From Paratinospora sagittata (Eukaryota > Streptophyta > Magnoliopsida > Ranunculales > Menispermaceae): a stretch of 64,000 bases of DNA. This document shows, piece by piece, positions 22,801 to 34,295 of the stretch. The stretch lies in NCBI GenBank assembly GCA_035771175.1, contig JAYMFD010001271.1, forward strand, positions 868,001-932,000, read 5' to 3'. Under the pieces are notes generated by a model. That model was not told the origin of the DNA. It did no database searches and saw only the letters and a program-made list of their open reading frames with translations. Made by a program: the position numbers and the translations under genes. Position 1 is the first letter of the stretch, and each line of letters begins with the position of its first letter.

Positions 22801-23820
22801 CAGAAAGGAAAACTTGATCCAACTTTGTTTATCAAACACCATAATGATAATATCCTTATTGTTCAAATTTATGTAGACGATATCATTTTTGGTGCATCAA
22901 ACAAAAAATTGTGTGCGAGTTTTTGAAATTAATGCAAAAGGAATTTGAGATGTGTATGATGGAAGAACTTACATACTTTCTCGGCTTGCAAATTAAGCAA
23001 ATGTCGAAAGGCACCTTCATAAGCCAATCAAAGTATGCTAAGGAAATGGTTAAAAAGTTTCAAATGAATAATTTGAAATCAATTGATATTTTCTGTACCT
23101 CTGCAATCAAATTAGATAAGGATGAAAAAGGCAAAGCAATTGATTCAAACCTTTATAGAAGTATGATTGGAAGTCTATTGTACTTAACAACAAGTCGACC
23201 TGACATTATGTTCAGTGTCTATCTTTGTGCAAGATTTCAATCAGAACCTAAAGAATCTCATTTAATGTGTGTCAAACAAATATTCAGATACAAAAATGGC
23301 AACCCACACTTAGGAATTTGGTATTATCAAGGCACTACATTTGATCTGAGAAGTTATGTAGACTCTGACTATGTTGGTAGTCTAACTGATAGGAAAAGTA
23401 CCTATGAATTTTGTCACTTTCTTGGAAATTCTTTAATTTCTTAGTTTTGCAAGAAGCAAAACACAGTTGCATTATCCACTGCTAAAGCAGAATATGTTGC
23501 TGCTGGAAGTTGTTGTTCTCGGGTTCTTTACATGAAACAACAACTTCAGGATTATCAAATACATATTTAATGTGCTGAAATTTTGTGTGACAATACTAGT
23601 GCTATTAACATATCTAAAAACCTTGTACTGCACTCCTGAACTAAACATATTCAAATAAGACATCACTTTTTATGGGATCATGTACAAAATGGAGAAGTCA
23701 TATTGTCTCACATTAGAATCAAAGAACAACTGGCTGACATATTTACTAAACCCTTATCAAAAGATTAGTTTGTTCATATTCGAAGAGAGCTTGGCATGTT
23801 CTTTGAGACTGATTTGTGAT
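19839..23820 (+). pseudogene. SIRE/Maximus-like Ty1-copia gag-pol, 5'-truncated and decayed
   Basis: Gag C-terminus: an acidic SSSSEDEADSDH stretch, a coiled-coil-like Lys/Glu region (~20250-20390), and CCHC knuckle CHKCHMEGHTILRC (~20635-20676). Protease remnant WYLDNGCSRHVT (~20820) carries Asn where family members have Ser or Thr after the catalytic Asp, then a stop. Integrase: HMDLFRPT, then VIVDDFTQ and IIRSDRGGEF (~21400-21620). Reverse transcriptase: [12 protein letters not shown] to YVDDIIFG (22363-22900). RNase H: DSDYVGS and AKAEYVAA (~23360-23500). Frames change between gag, protease, integrase and RT and there are many stops, so it is non-functional. Gag start, primer site and 5' LTR are missing. 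No envelope-like ORF lies between RNase H and the polypurine tract. Confidence 0.85.
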
Positions 23821-24092
23821 ATTTTGATGCTTACCTTTATATGGGGGGAAGACATATTTCATGATACTTTACTCTTTTTCATGTTTTCAAAAGGGGGAGA
23901 AGTAATATCATTGAAGCATCATATATTCAGGGGGATATTAACACTAAGGGGGAATCTTAGTGGAATTTTTGTATATTCTTTGGAAATACACTCATATCAT
24001 ATGGAACAAGGAGCATTAGTATTGCATCTCATGCATAATCACATGATTTTTTTAGCTTGCTTCAAAGCCTAAAGTAATGTGTTTGAAATCAT

Positions 24093-24107
24093 AAAAAGTG
24101 GGGAGAT
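24093..24107 (+). other. Polypurine tract of the copia element
   Basis: AAAAAGTGGGGAGAT directly before the LTR start TGTTGAAC. Three AGGGGGAG-like purine runs precede it (about 23892, 23930, 23948), as is usual in this clade. Confidence 0.8.
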
Positions 24108-24479
24108 TGTTGAACTAATTATCCTCATGTCCCTTACGAGAATATGTCCCTAATATGAAAGATATTTTGATGATTACAAACCACATTTTGTTTATGATAA
24201 TACTACATACATGGCGTATCTAGTATTACTTGAAGGTTTCGAAGAATCAATGATACATGGCGAACGTATTAAAAGATCTACTTGAAGACCATGATCATTT
24301 GAAAACTTTAGTGTATGATTAGATTTTGTTTAGGTTGTAGAACTTTCACTACCATTTGATTCAGTAATATGCATAATTACATGTTTTAGTCGAATTGATT
24401 TTTGATCATTTGCATATTTGATTTAATCGTGTTTTATCGAGCTTTAAACGAAAAATCAAAAACTGTTGTTAAGAGTCTT

Positions 24480-24990
24480 TGAGGACGCTGGCCTCATTCA
24501 AGGTTGAAATGTGCTTATTCAATAGGATGCTTACTTGATAGTAACGGCCTCACTTAAGTCAACCTGTGAAGGTGTCAGGACACTGATCTAGCATCAGCTC
24601 GCTGAAAAGTCTCTAAGTTCTAAATGATTTCTATCTTTAAGGACACTGATAGTTATAAGTTGAAAAACTATCAGGACACTGCCTGCATAGGAGCGCCCTC
24701 ATCTTTAGAATTAACTTAATAACTTTCAGGACGCTTATTGTCCTTCAACGCACTTAATATTATTTAAAAATTATTTTAAGACAAAGCATGACGCTTACTT
24801 GTGAGTAGCGCCCTTGTGCGTATATGTGTCTTTAAAATAAAGCAGGACGCTAACTGTAGAGTAGCGCCCTCATGATTTAAGTCGTTTAATCGTCAAAGTA
24901 AGTTAGGACACCTACGGTTTAGTAGCGCCCTTACTTTAATGTTTAGCAGGATGCTTATGCTCCATGAGTGCCCTCAAGGAACAAAATGAC
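24480..24990. repeat. GC-rich palindrome array, plus-oriented LTR copy
   Basis: AGGACGCT(A/T)AC, spacer, GTAGCGCCCTCA recurs; it is the reverse-complement counterpart of 17580-18200. Several units are degenerate (AGGACACT). Confidence 0.7.
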
Positions 24991-25716
24991 AAAAGTTTAT
25001 ATTATGCGTGAGGACACTAATTCAACAATGTTACTATTCTGACACTGACACTATTTCAGCCTACTTTTTCAAAACCGTACAAAAACTTTTTTTGAATTGT
25101 ACAACAACTTTTTCATAGCCTTTTGAACGTTCTAATACTTTGTCAGAACATTCATTTTTCGTGAATGATTAGATGATTCAGGTGTTATCGCCAAAATATG
25201 CCCAAAGTTTAATCGTTCCATTTCGGGAAAGAATGTAGACATTGTATTTGAAATAACCTAGAACGCCAAAATTCACGAAGTTCACTGCACCTCTGTTATT
25301 TCTATATATAAGTGTTGCCTTGTGCAGAAACACAACGAATCAATATGAAAACTGATATTCATTCAAAAACGTATTAACAGTTTCACCTTGTGCAAAAAAA
25401 ATTTGAAAGTTAGTCTTCTATCATTTGTCCATGAACTTATGATCATTTTGAAAAAGAAACATCAAGTCTTCTGAATTAATTGATATTCATCTTCATCATT
25501 TTCAAAATCCATTGAGGAAGACAAAAGCTCTTTGAACCTGTTTTCAGCCAAACTTCATCATACATATTTAGTTGAATTTGTGGTAACAGAAGGTTCAATT
25601 CAAAGCTTTGTAAGTATCACTTTGATTCTGAGTAAAGGGAATCATATCTCATATTGTATTTAGTTTGTAGTGATTGGCTAGTCACTGGGCTAGAGTAAGT
25701 GTTGTTCAAAGTTGTA

Positions 25717-25845
25717 ACGGTCCTCTCATACCAGTAAGTTGAGAAATTGTCCTCTCACACCTGTAAGTTGAGAAACGGTCCTCTCACACCTGTAAGTTGA
25801 GAAGCGGTAGTGCACACGCCCGTAAGTTGAGAAAGTATACCGGTT
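25717..25845 (+). repeat. ~33-bp minisatellite, four units, in copia LTR
   Basis: Units built on GGTCCTCTCACACCTGTAAG and TTGAGAAA; the last is diverged (GTGCACACGCCCGTAAG). It lies just upstream of the conserved block before the LTR end. Confidence 0.8.
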
Positions 25846-26088
25846 TGATCTTTTTCCATAAGAATATCCATAGTGGAGTTTGAACAAATCCTAACTGAGG
25901 AGGTTAGGTAGTGGATGTAGGCGAGGCTGAACCACTATAAATCCTGATTGCATTGTCCTTTTTACATTTATTGTATTTATTTGCTATACTTTGTTTAATC
26001 TGCTTTCAATAATTCACACATTATTAAAAAAGGTTAAAACCTGCTAAGTGTCCAATTCACCCCCCTTTTGGACATATTTGGGCCAACA

Positions 26089-27393
26089 TTAGGTTCATTT
26101 TAGTGTTTTTATGAGTTTTATAGGTTAGTTTTAGTTGTTTTTATGAATAAAATGCATTAGGTTAGTTTAGGAAAATAAATATGATTTTTAGGAATTTTTT
26201 CAAAAATTATTAGTGTCATTTTCATATTATCATGTTTCATGTTGCAGTGCATAGTTGCACTTCGAGTTTTAGCATTTGATTAGTATGATGGATTTACTTG
26301 CTTTTGTGTGATGTTGTGTAGGTGAATAAGAGTTTCAAAGTGTAGTAAAATGAGGCTCAAACGATGAAGAAAAGTGGCCAAGATCATGAGCGAAAAGTGC
26401 ACAAAAAGTGGAGAAAGAATGGAAAAATCGACTAAGGCATATGAGTGCAATTTTTGCACTTGCAACATTCTGGGCTCTGCAGTGCTTAGGGAAGTGTTGC
26501 AGTCCCTAAGCACTGCAGCGCCCAAAATGTGTAAAAATCAGCGGTGTAGCACTGCAGCGTTACAACAATTCTAGGACTTGGGTTTTCGCGATTTTGGGCC
26601 TTTTTGAGGGTTTCTCTTGGGGTTTTTTGGTAGTTTTGCACACTTTTGTATATAATTTCACTTAGGGTTAGATTAGAAACATCTAGACTTCATTTTGTAG
26701 AACTTTTCTTGTAGTTGAGGGCAGAGAATAAGGAGGAGAGCAAAAGAAGAGGTTGAAGAAGAATTAGAGTTGTAAAGAAATTGTTGAAGGAAAAGGGGGT
26801 TTTCTTACTTTTCTTTCATTTACAATTTATCTTGATGATTTCTTCTTTCAAATTCTCTCTTGTAATCATGTCCATGAACTAATTCTATTATCTAGAGATT
26901 AGATGGATCTTAGTTTGATTTTGATGGATTGATTGTGGATTTTATTCATTATTAATGCAACTTCTCAAGTTTATTCATTGAGAAATCCCTAAAACTTAAT
27001 GCATAATTGGGAATTGGGTCTTTATCGAGAAGTCGAGATTCAACCCCACTAATAAATTCACAATCTGGCACTCGAGAGAGGGGATTGATAAACATTGGGT
27101 TTGATTTATAAACTTGGAATTGAATTTAATAATGAATAACCCCAATTAATCTTTATTTGCAAACTAAGTGAAATTAAATCTCTAGATCTATCCCAATATT
27201 GAATTCTCTTTACTTTCAATTGCTTTAATTTCATTTAATTTCCCTCATTTTAATCCGTTTAATATCTCCATTCGATTGTCTAAATTAAGTTTGAAATCTG
27301 TGAAAGAATTGATAGAGTAATAATTCCCTGTAGATACGATAACCTGACTCATTATTGATATATTATAACTTTGCTTGGTTTTATCGTCTCACA
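26089..27393 (+). mobile_element. Ty3-gypsy LTR fragment, related to 922-2465
   Basis: It shares the order of blocks with 922-2465: TATAGGTTAGTT, TTGTGTAGGTG before a GC-rich stretch, a GAGAGCAAAAGAAGAGG-type leader, TTTCTCTTGTAATCATG-like sequence, GAACTAATTC, and a terminal ATATATTATAACTT block. Its start is missing, consistent with the copia element having inserted at TTAGG. It ends about 27393 (GTCTCACA). The 66- and 81-codon ORFs overlap the hairpin at 26477 and are not genes. Confidence 0.6.
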
Positions 27394-29257
27394 TGTTTTG
27401 TACTTATTGTTTTTATCATTGGTTTAATCGATTAAATTGCTCATGTTTTAACTGTGTTAATTATACCTTAATCGTGTTAAAAATGTTTTAAAATGTTAAT
27501 CTATATTTTTGATAATGCCCTAAACCCAAAATGATAAAAAATCAAGTCTTTTTTACTTGTTAGTGAAAGAACGCGCTCCTGAGCTTTTTCCCGTGACTCA
27601 ATGATTTTTTTATCAAGGTTAAGGAACGCGCTCCTGTGGCTTTTCCTGAGACTCAGATTTTTTCTAATCAAGGAAAAGGAACACACTTCTTAAAGGAGGA
27701 AAGTGTTCCCGTTGCCAAGGGCAAAATGGGAACAAATTAAGAATCAGTGGTTCTTGTTGAAGGAACCCGTTCCTATGTCCAACGAACATATTAAGGAACG
27801 CATTCCTTAAGTAAGGAACGCACTCCTTAATTGGAGAAAAATCTGAAAGTTTTCATATTTCAAACCATAAACGTGCTCCTGTGTTAAGGAACGCGTTCAT
27901 GTGCCTCTGTGTAGTGTTTGTCTATAAATACCACACTTGCTCATTTGAATAACAACTTTTGCAAAATCCAAAGAACTTGTGCAATTTTTTTTACATCATT
28001 TATACTCGTCTTAAACATGTTCTTGAGCCATTTAATCCTTCATTCAAAGAAAAAGTTCACTACATTTGAGTTCTTTGATTCAATCTTTTGAAGAGTTTTT
28101 CTAACCATTCCAAAATCTTTAAGAAACTAGAAAGGAGTTCTAGAGTGTTGATCAAAGTGTTCTTAAGTGTTCTTCATCACATACTTCTTGTTCTTGATCA
28201 TACTTGAAAGAGAAATCTCTTAACCGCATACACCTTAGAGAATAGATGATCTTCATCTTACCTAAGTTGGGTAACTTTTCTTTTTCGATTCTAGTGTTTG
28301 TGTATTGAGTGGAAACAATTTTTATTGCTTGTTTTAATACATTATCAAAAAAATATTCTTTATTGTGTGAAACCATACTTGTGTTTTAATCTTAGATTAT
28401 CTTGATTGTGGGTTCATGTGGTTTGATTAACATCAATTCTTGTACTTAATACATTTTTTGTTTGAATCGAATGTTTTGATCATAACTTGTGTATATTGAT
28501 TCACATGCTTGAACATTGATTATTTTGAATCGATAAGTTTTGATCAACAACTTGCATATTGATTTTTGTGCTTCATTAATCATACTTAGAATCAATATTT
28601 AGAAATACTTGTATGCATACTATTCTTGAACTCACATAAAAATACTTTGAATCGGTTGCATGTATTTTTGAGAAACTATTTCAACATTGCACTTCATTTA
28701 GAATCATAGTGGTTGGAATAGTGATTGTTGACTTAATCAAGATTGTAAACTTAAATTATTGAGAGTGTTGTTATTTACTTCTTTATGTCTTTGTAATCTT
28801 GATGTATTGTTAACTTGGTTAAGTCAACCGAGATATTACCAAACTTTGTACGGCACGTAACCACGCCTGTAAGTGGGTTACAAGTTATGGCTTACTAGCC
28901 AAGCCCTGGTGTAGGTTAGATTCTGGCTTTCTAACCAAGCCCTCGTGTAGGTTAGTGGTGTAGTAGCTTTCTAAACAGGCCCTGATGTTGGTTAGTGTAA
29001 ACGACTTCTAATCCGTTCGTAAGTGATTAGCCAATAGTGGATTGGGAAATCAAGATCGGTGTTATTAGGTAGTAAACGTAGGTTCAAGGGGAATCAGACT
29101 ACTTTAAATTCTTTGTGTCCATTTATTTTCCTGCATCTTGTTATTTGGATTGTTACCAACTACGCACTTTAATTGTTCAATTAAAATATTAGAAAGGTAA
29201 TGCAAAAATCCTCAAAGTCCTATGGTGCCCTTCTTGGACGGTTATACTGGGCCAACA
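27394..29257 (+). mobile_element. SIRE-like LTR, second subfamily, 5' part missing
   Basis: It aligns with 60700-61580 (GACAATGTCCTAAAC, GGAACGCG(C/T)TCCTG units, TATAAATACCACACTTGCTC, the CTTACC(T/C)AAGT(T/G)GGG block). The TATA box TATAAATACC is near 27933. It ends GGGCCAACA at 29257. A three-unit ~42-bp minisatellite (AGCCCTGGTGTAGGTTAG) lies at 28890-29000. Confidence 0.75.
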
Positions 29258-30865
29258 GACTGTGCTGAAAATTTGAGTAGAAAATAGTTCAATATCTTTC
29301 AAATAGATTTTCAAAGATAGATAGATATTATGCTCAGTATGAAAATCTTTTGAATAAATTAAGCTTCAAGGAAATCGCTTTGAAAACTAAAACAGTTTAA
29401 GTTCTAAAATCAAATTGAAAATTTGACTAACTTTCAAAAGTATTTGCTAAATAAATTTTTCGGTGTCTGGTTTGAGTCCAAGTGTTGGTACATATAAACT
29501 CAGTAGAAATAAAGTTGTAGGTCATTTAAATTTGAATTTCAAAATGATCGTTTACTCACAACAATTAGAATCTTTCACGAAGATGGCAAATGCAATCTTC
29601 ATGAATATTCTGGTTCTTTTCAGATTACACGAATAAGGAAGGTATCAGAAGAAATCTCTGACAAATTTGAAAAGGTTTTTTTGTATAAAAAGTTATGAAA
29701 AAGTAAACTGAAAAAGTGTAGAGACACAACTTTATGACTGTGTTGGATTAACGTCCTGATTGGTCAATCAACGTCTTGATGCATAATACCAACTTTGTCG
29801 TTTTATTTTTTTAGGGCTCTCATAGGCCATAAACGTCAGGTTGAACTGTGAAGTGAGGGCGTTACTTAATCGTAAGCGTCCTAACTTACTTGGGGATTAA
29901 AACGACTAAACTACGTGAGGGCGCTAATCCACAATTAGCGTCCTGCCTTATTTTAAAATATTTAAAGTCACGAGGGCGCTACTAACGAGTAAGCGTCATG
30001 ATATTTTTAATTCGTAAAAAAAATAAGTACGCTTAAGAACGATCAGCGTCTTGAGAGTTACTAAGTTGGTCTTTAAGCGAGGGCGTTCCTGATTAGGCAA
30101 CGTCCTGATAATTTTCTAACTTATAACTATCAGCGTCCTTAAAGATTAAAACATTTAAAACTCAAAAAACAATCAGCGAGCCGATACTGAATCAGTGTCC
30201 TGACAAGTTCACAGGTTGACTTAAATGAGGCCGCTACTGATGAAGTAAGCGTCCTGATAAATAAGTACATTTCAACCTTGAACTCTATCAGCGTTTTAAT
30301 GTTTCATCAGCGTCCTGACTTACCAAGTCCAAGAGAGCGCTGCTAAGACATTAGTGTCCTGAAAAATGTATTAGCGTCTTGATGGACTCTTAAAAACAAT
30401 TTTGATTTTTCATTTAAAACTCGATTAAATCGACTAAACTTCGATCAAATCAAACACTTAAAATAATTGAGAATTTAAATCATTTAAAATACCTTTAAAA
30501 CATATCGATCAACACATGCAAGAAATTTATGCGTAATTTTGAGAAATGTATGCAAGAGAATCGTGCGTGGTTTTGGAAAACATTTGACCAATAAAAAATA
30601 AGGAAAGTTACATTACATTCTTTATTTGTTCCTCTCATAATTCATCACTTTGTTTGCACTTGGAAATCTTCCGGTGTCGCGAGCAATCATGAACTTCGAT
30701 CGTGTGATGTAATTTGTAGTTCTCGATCGAGTTGTTCTTCTACTATTTACTTTCTTGAGGTGCTTCAATATATACTTGATTGAAACATTAACACCAAATA
30801 GTATGTTGTTTGTAAGCATCAAAACCCTTAGGAGCGTACTAAGTGATGAACCACTTAGGCCAACA
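29258..30865 (-). mobile_element. SIRE-like LTR, truncated
   Basis: Aligns with 17040-18799 of the minus solo LTR, including the palindrome array (29820-30370) and the end CACTTAGGCCAACA. The part before 29258 was displaced by the plus-oriented LTR ending at 29257. A polypurine tract follows in reverse (30866-30875), so this was the 3' LTR of a minus-oriented element. Confidence 0.75.
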
Positions 30866-31440
30866 ATCTCCAACTTCTTTATGATAACAAACAATAAAGA
30901 AATTTAGGCGTTGAAGCAAAAAGGATAAATCATTTTATTTGTCATTTATCTTTTTCTATTTCTCTTCTCATTCTTCTTTATTTCTTCTTCTCCCCCTTTG
31001 TCATAATAAAAAAGGTGGAAGAAGTATCGAGATCCTATAGTATAGCTCAAAACACGAAGCTCCCCCTTTCAAAAAGAGATGGAGACCCCCCTTACTCTAT
31101 GCATTCATCCTCAAGAGGATTCATGACACCATGTCTTGGTTAAGCACGTGAGAATGCACAAGGAATGCCACATCGTAAGAAAGACATACGAGAAACAAAA
31201 TTTATCATTAAGCACAATGAGCAATAGATTTCAGTATTGAATATTCATGGGCTATTTAAAAATATTTGAAATAATACTATAGCCAAGAATTTCGCAGATG
31301 CATTCAATATTTGAAAATTAGATGCAACATCATGTTATAAGAAGTAATTGCTAGAATGTAGAATTGAAGCACATGGAATCATTCTTATATTATTAGGCAA
31401 AATTATTAACTGATACTAAGTGTTCCAAACAAATACCAAA
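30866..31440 (-). mobile_element. 3' internal remnant of a minus-oriented SIRE-like element
   Basis: ATCTCCAACT is a reversed polypurine tract next to the LTR. CTCCCCCTTTGTCAT and GCTCCCCCTTTC are reversed copies of the AGGGGGAG runs typical of this clade's 3' region. No coding frame of length survives. Confidence 0.6.
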
Positions 31441-31803
31441 AGTTTTATTGTATCCATTATTGTATGGGATAAGCATAAACAAGGGCAAGATCATAGGGTA
31501 CTGATCATCTCTCCCGACATATTGAATTATGGACTAGGAGATTTTAATTTTTGTTAAACTTTGAAACTATAGTTGGAAATGGATTACTGTAATAATTACA
31601 CTTTACTTAACTTCTCGTCATATTCTGCACTTTGGTTGATTATCTTTGTCTTGTGTTTATCTATGCCTGGTTTGACTTGTTCATGGTTGATGTTTTGTGG
31701 AAATGGTGACATGAGTAGAGGCTGAGGGTTACTAGTACCTTATTAGAAAAGGTACTAGCTCGGATGGCCTGATGTTTTCTTGATTGAAAACTAGGGTCAT
31801 CAT
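31441..31803 (+). mobile_element. Gypsy LTR 3' fragment
   Basis: It parallels the reverse complement of 45919-46190: TTGGTTGATTATCTTTGTC, GTTCATGGTTGA, GAGTAGAGGCTGAGGGTTAC, and an end AAACTAGGGTCATCATA matching the other copy's GTCGTCACA with two transitions. Both ends are uncertain. Confidence 0.5.
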
Positions 31804-32248
31804 AAGAAAACTTCAAATTTGGTGCTACAAAATAGGGAAAAGAAGTTAAGACGTTAATTTTTCCAACAAGTTATGACAAGCCTTCAAACTCGATCTCGAT
31901 CGAAAGATATGAGCTTCCAAAATTACCCCTTATATTCAATGTGGCTAATCTTCCAAGCAAATGAGTAATGTGATCAATGTGGGCTTTAACTCCTTTGTTT
32001 TGGACTCTAACTCCTTCAAATGAGCTAGATTCTCTTTAAGAAGCAGTTTAAGCTTTGTTTGAAATTTCTTGGCCCTTGAACGAGTAATTGGCTCAAGATT
32101 TGGAATCACACGAACTTAGACAACCCTTGCATCTTCACAGATCACATTATCCTCCAATTTTCAAAGTCTTCGTGCTGATAATGTGTTGTATAATGAAAAT
32201 GAAACTACTACAAATTAACAAATAAAAGGAGACATGTTTGAGAGAAGA
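31804..32248. other. Unassigned AT-rich sequence
   Basis: No ORF, terminal repeat or recognisable motif. It is probably decayed retroelement DNA between a gypsy fragment and the solo Tekay-like LTR, but I cannot show this. Confidence 0.3.
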
Positions 32249-33371
32249 TGTAATACCCTAGGATTGCACAAAAAAAAAAAAAAAATTCTCGGGTACCTGC
32301 ATGAATGTTCGGGCGCATGCCCTAACGTTCCGGCGCCAAAAATCTCTATATAAACAACCCTCCCCCTCCTCATTTCTCACACCAAAATCACTCTCCTTGT
32401 GATTTTTCCTTTTCTTTCTCACTCATTTTGAGTTTTAGTCTTTTGAGACTCTCTGTGCGGTGCAACGCGGTTCTGTCCAGGGTAAAACGCCAGTTCCAAA
32501 AGAACTTCTTATCTGAAGGTGGGGAACGAAACATAGGTTAGCTTGTCCTATAACTTTTATTAAAGTTTACATTCATTTACACTGCATTATATCTTATAAT
32601 GTTTATACTGTCGCACTTATGCCTGTATATTTGGAGTTCATGTATTACACTGTTGTAATGCCAGATTTGTGGTCAGTCTGGCTCAACCAGACTCAGTCTT
32701 GTCTTCAGTAACTTTAAATAGTGAACGGGAGGCAGTGAGCTGCTCTAGGCGATTGGTATTTAAGCAGACCTCGTGTCTCACCTCTCAATTGGAGACTGAT
32801 CTGGTTGGTCTTATTGAAAGCTATCAGCTTATACAAGTAATACTGAATGTCCTAACCTTGCATGTCGTGATACCAACCCTGATAAGGATCACCCGATGCT
32901 GCCAAAGTCAGTCTAAATGTTAAGTAAAAACTGGACCAGTTCATGCATTGACATCATACATATCACCACCTAGGGACGTAATTGTTTATACATAAGGAAA
33001 CCCTGGACACAGCCCACTCAACAGTGTCTAGTACCCCTGGGATCATTTGTCTACACTATTCATCATGAATAGTATAGGGTCTCTCCGGATTTGAACCTCA
33101 AACCTCATATAGGTTGATTTCGCAATTCGAGTAGCCACTGAACCAATTGAAATACTCGGATTGCAAAATCAACCTATATGAGGTTTGAAGTTCGAATCTG
33201 CACTATTCATGATAAATAGTATGGACAAATGATCCAGGGGGTACTAGACACTGTTGAGTGGGCTGTGTACTGGGATGAAACAATATTATGGTTCCATAAT
33301 GGTTGGAGTATGCCCTGAGGGGGTTCTCATCACCCTGAGTAAGGAGCACTATGTGCAACCCAGGTGTGACA
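32249..33371 (+). mobile_element. Diverged Tekay-type solo LTR, TSD GAAGA
   Basis: It starts TGTAATACCC and ends CAGGTGTGACA, with GAAGA at 32244-32248 and 33372-33376. The promoter block CAAAAATCTCTATATAA, the GAGACTCTCTGTGCGGTGCAAC block and GTGGGGAACGAAACATAGGTT match the LTRs at 2821 and 12982, with more divergence. It is interrupted by a foldback element at 33007-33268. It lies about 0.9 kb upstream of the HAG2 start. Confidence 0.85.
33007..33268. mobile_element. Foldback (MITE-like) element with ~120-bp arms
   Basis: ACACAGCCCACTCAACAGTG at the left is matched by its exact reverse complement at the right end. The arms run to about 33131 and from about 33155, with a loop near CACTGAACC. 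A few mismatches separate the arms. No coding capacity. CTGG lies just outside each arm, but a TSD is not firmly defined. Confidence 0.8.
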
Positions 33372-33898
33372 GAAGAAATAGAAACATAGGGAAGAAATTT
33401 ATACTGTCTTATTGATCTAGACTTGTACTTAATTTGTGTAAATTGTTTATAACTCAAACACCCCTTTATATAGGTTCTTGACTATAATGGAGGGGTTAAA
33501 TTACATTTACAATATATCAATAAATCTAATGGTTACAAATTTAATTCCATTAGTTTCAAAGTTAAATTTATCACTAATTTAGAAGTTACAAAATCCATAT
33601 CTTGAATGAGATGTTATGAAATAGAAAATAATGGTATTCAAATACATTTATAACAATAAAGACATTTTTGTCTTTTTATCAAGCCAAACATGCTACTCTT
33701 TAACTAATTAAAAAACATGCTATTTTTGCAAAGTTAATTTTTAAACAAGATATTTTTGCAAATTCCCCTTTTGATTTCTAGATTTTGATTTAGTTGGAGA
33801 CGAAGGAGAGGGTGGTGTTAGTAGGGTTAAAAGAAGGGGGTGGTGTTAGCACACGTCGGCCATTGGTGAGTTAAAATGAAGAAGTGTTAAGGTTACAC
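33372..33898. other. Distal upstream region of HAG2
   Basis: AT-rich after the solo LTR. Near 33780-33860 a short AAGAAGGGGGTGGTGTTAG phrase occurs twice. No ORF or element end recognised. Confidence 0.3.
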
Positions 33899-34081
33899 AA
33901 AATTATAATTTTAACTGTCTAGTCCGTTTGTTTTGGGTTACCATTACTATTTATTTTCAAGCCCTTAACCTACCCATAACCCATAAACAAAATTATAATT
34001 TTAACCATCCGGTCGGTTTTTTTTGGGGTTATGCCCTTACTATTGATTTTCAAGCCCTTAACCTACCCATAAACCCGTAAA
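33899..34081 (+). repeat. ~90-bp tandem duplication upstream of HAG2
   Basis: Two head-to-tail units (33899-33988 and 33989-34081), each from AAAATTATAATTTTAAC to CAAGCCCTTAACCTACCCAT. They differ by several substitutions. The array ends about 215 bp before the ATG. Confidence 0.85.
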
Positions 34082-34224
34082 CCCCAATTGAACGAATTGC
34101 TTTTCAAAATCCCAAACTGCAACTGAACTGAAGGAAAAAACGATCGGTTCATCCACATTCGACACAACAGCACAAAAACCCCGCGTTTTTGTTCAGCGCT
34201 CGCTATCATCTTCCTCTTCAGTAT

Positions 34225-34283
34225 TTTCCCGCTTTTCCCTTCATTTTCTCCTCTGTTATTTCCCGCTCTGAGGGAAACCCTAA
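34225..34283 (+). promoter_or_regulatory. Two E2F-type sites and a telo-box before HAG2 ATG
   Basis: TTTCCCGC occurs at 34225-34232 and 34259-34266, a full match to the plant E2F consensus. AAACCCTAA (telo-box) follows at 34275-34283, 13 bp before the ATG. In plants these elements are associated with S-phase and growth-linked promoters. The link to this gene is inferred from position and from HAT1's role on new histones. Confidence 0.6.
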
Positions 34284-34295
34284 AAGACCTCTGAA

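Larger units (their letters stand above)
24108..26088 (+). mobile_element. SIRE-like 3' LTR
   Basis: 1981 bp from TGTTGAAC to TTGGGCCAACA. It follows the polypurine tract, so it is the 3' LTR of the element at 19839. The next bases, TTAGG, would be the TSD; the partner is lost with the 5' end. It holds a palindromic array and a minisatellite near its 3' end. Confidence 0.85.

Noticed and set aside
23680..24072. 130-codon ORF as an envelope-like protein
   Set aside because: It is mostly out of frame with the RNase H tail, has no signal or transmembrane pattern of an envelope, and covers the purine-run region before the LTR.
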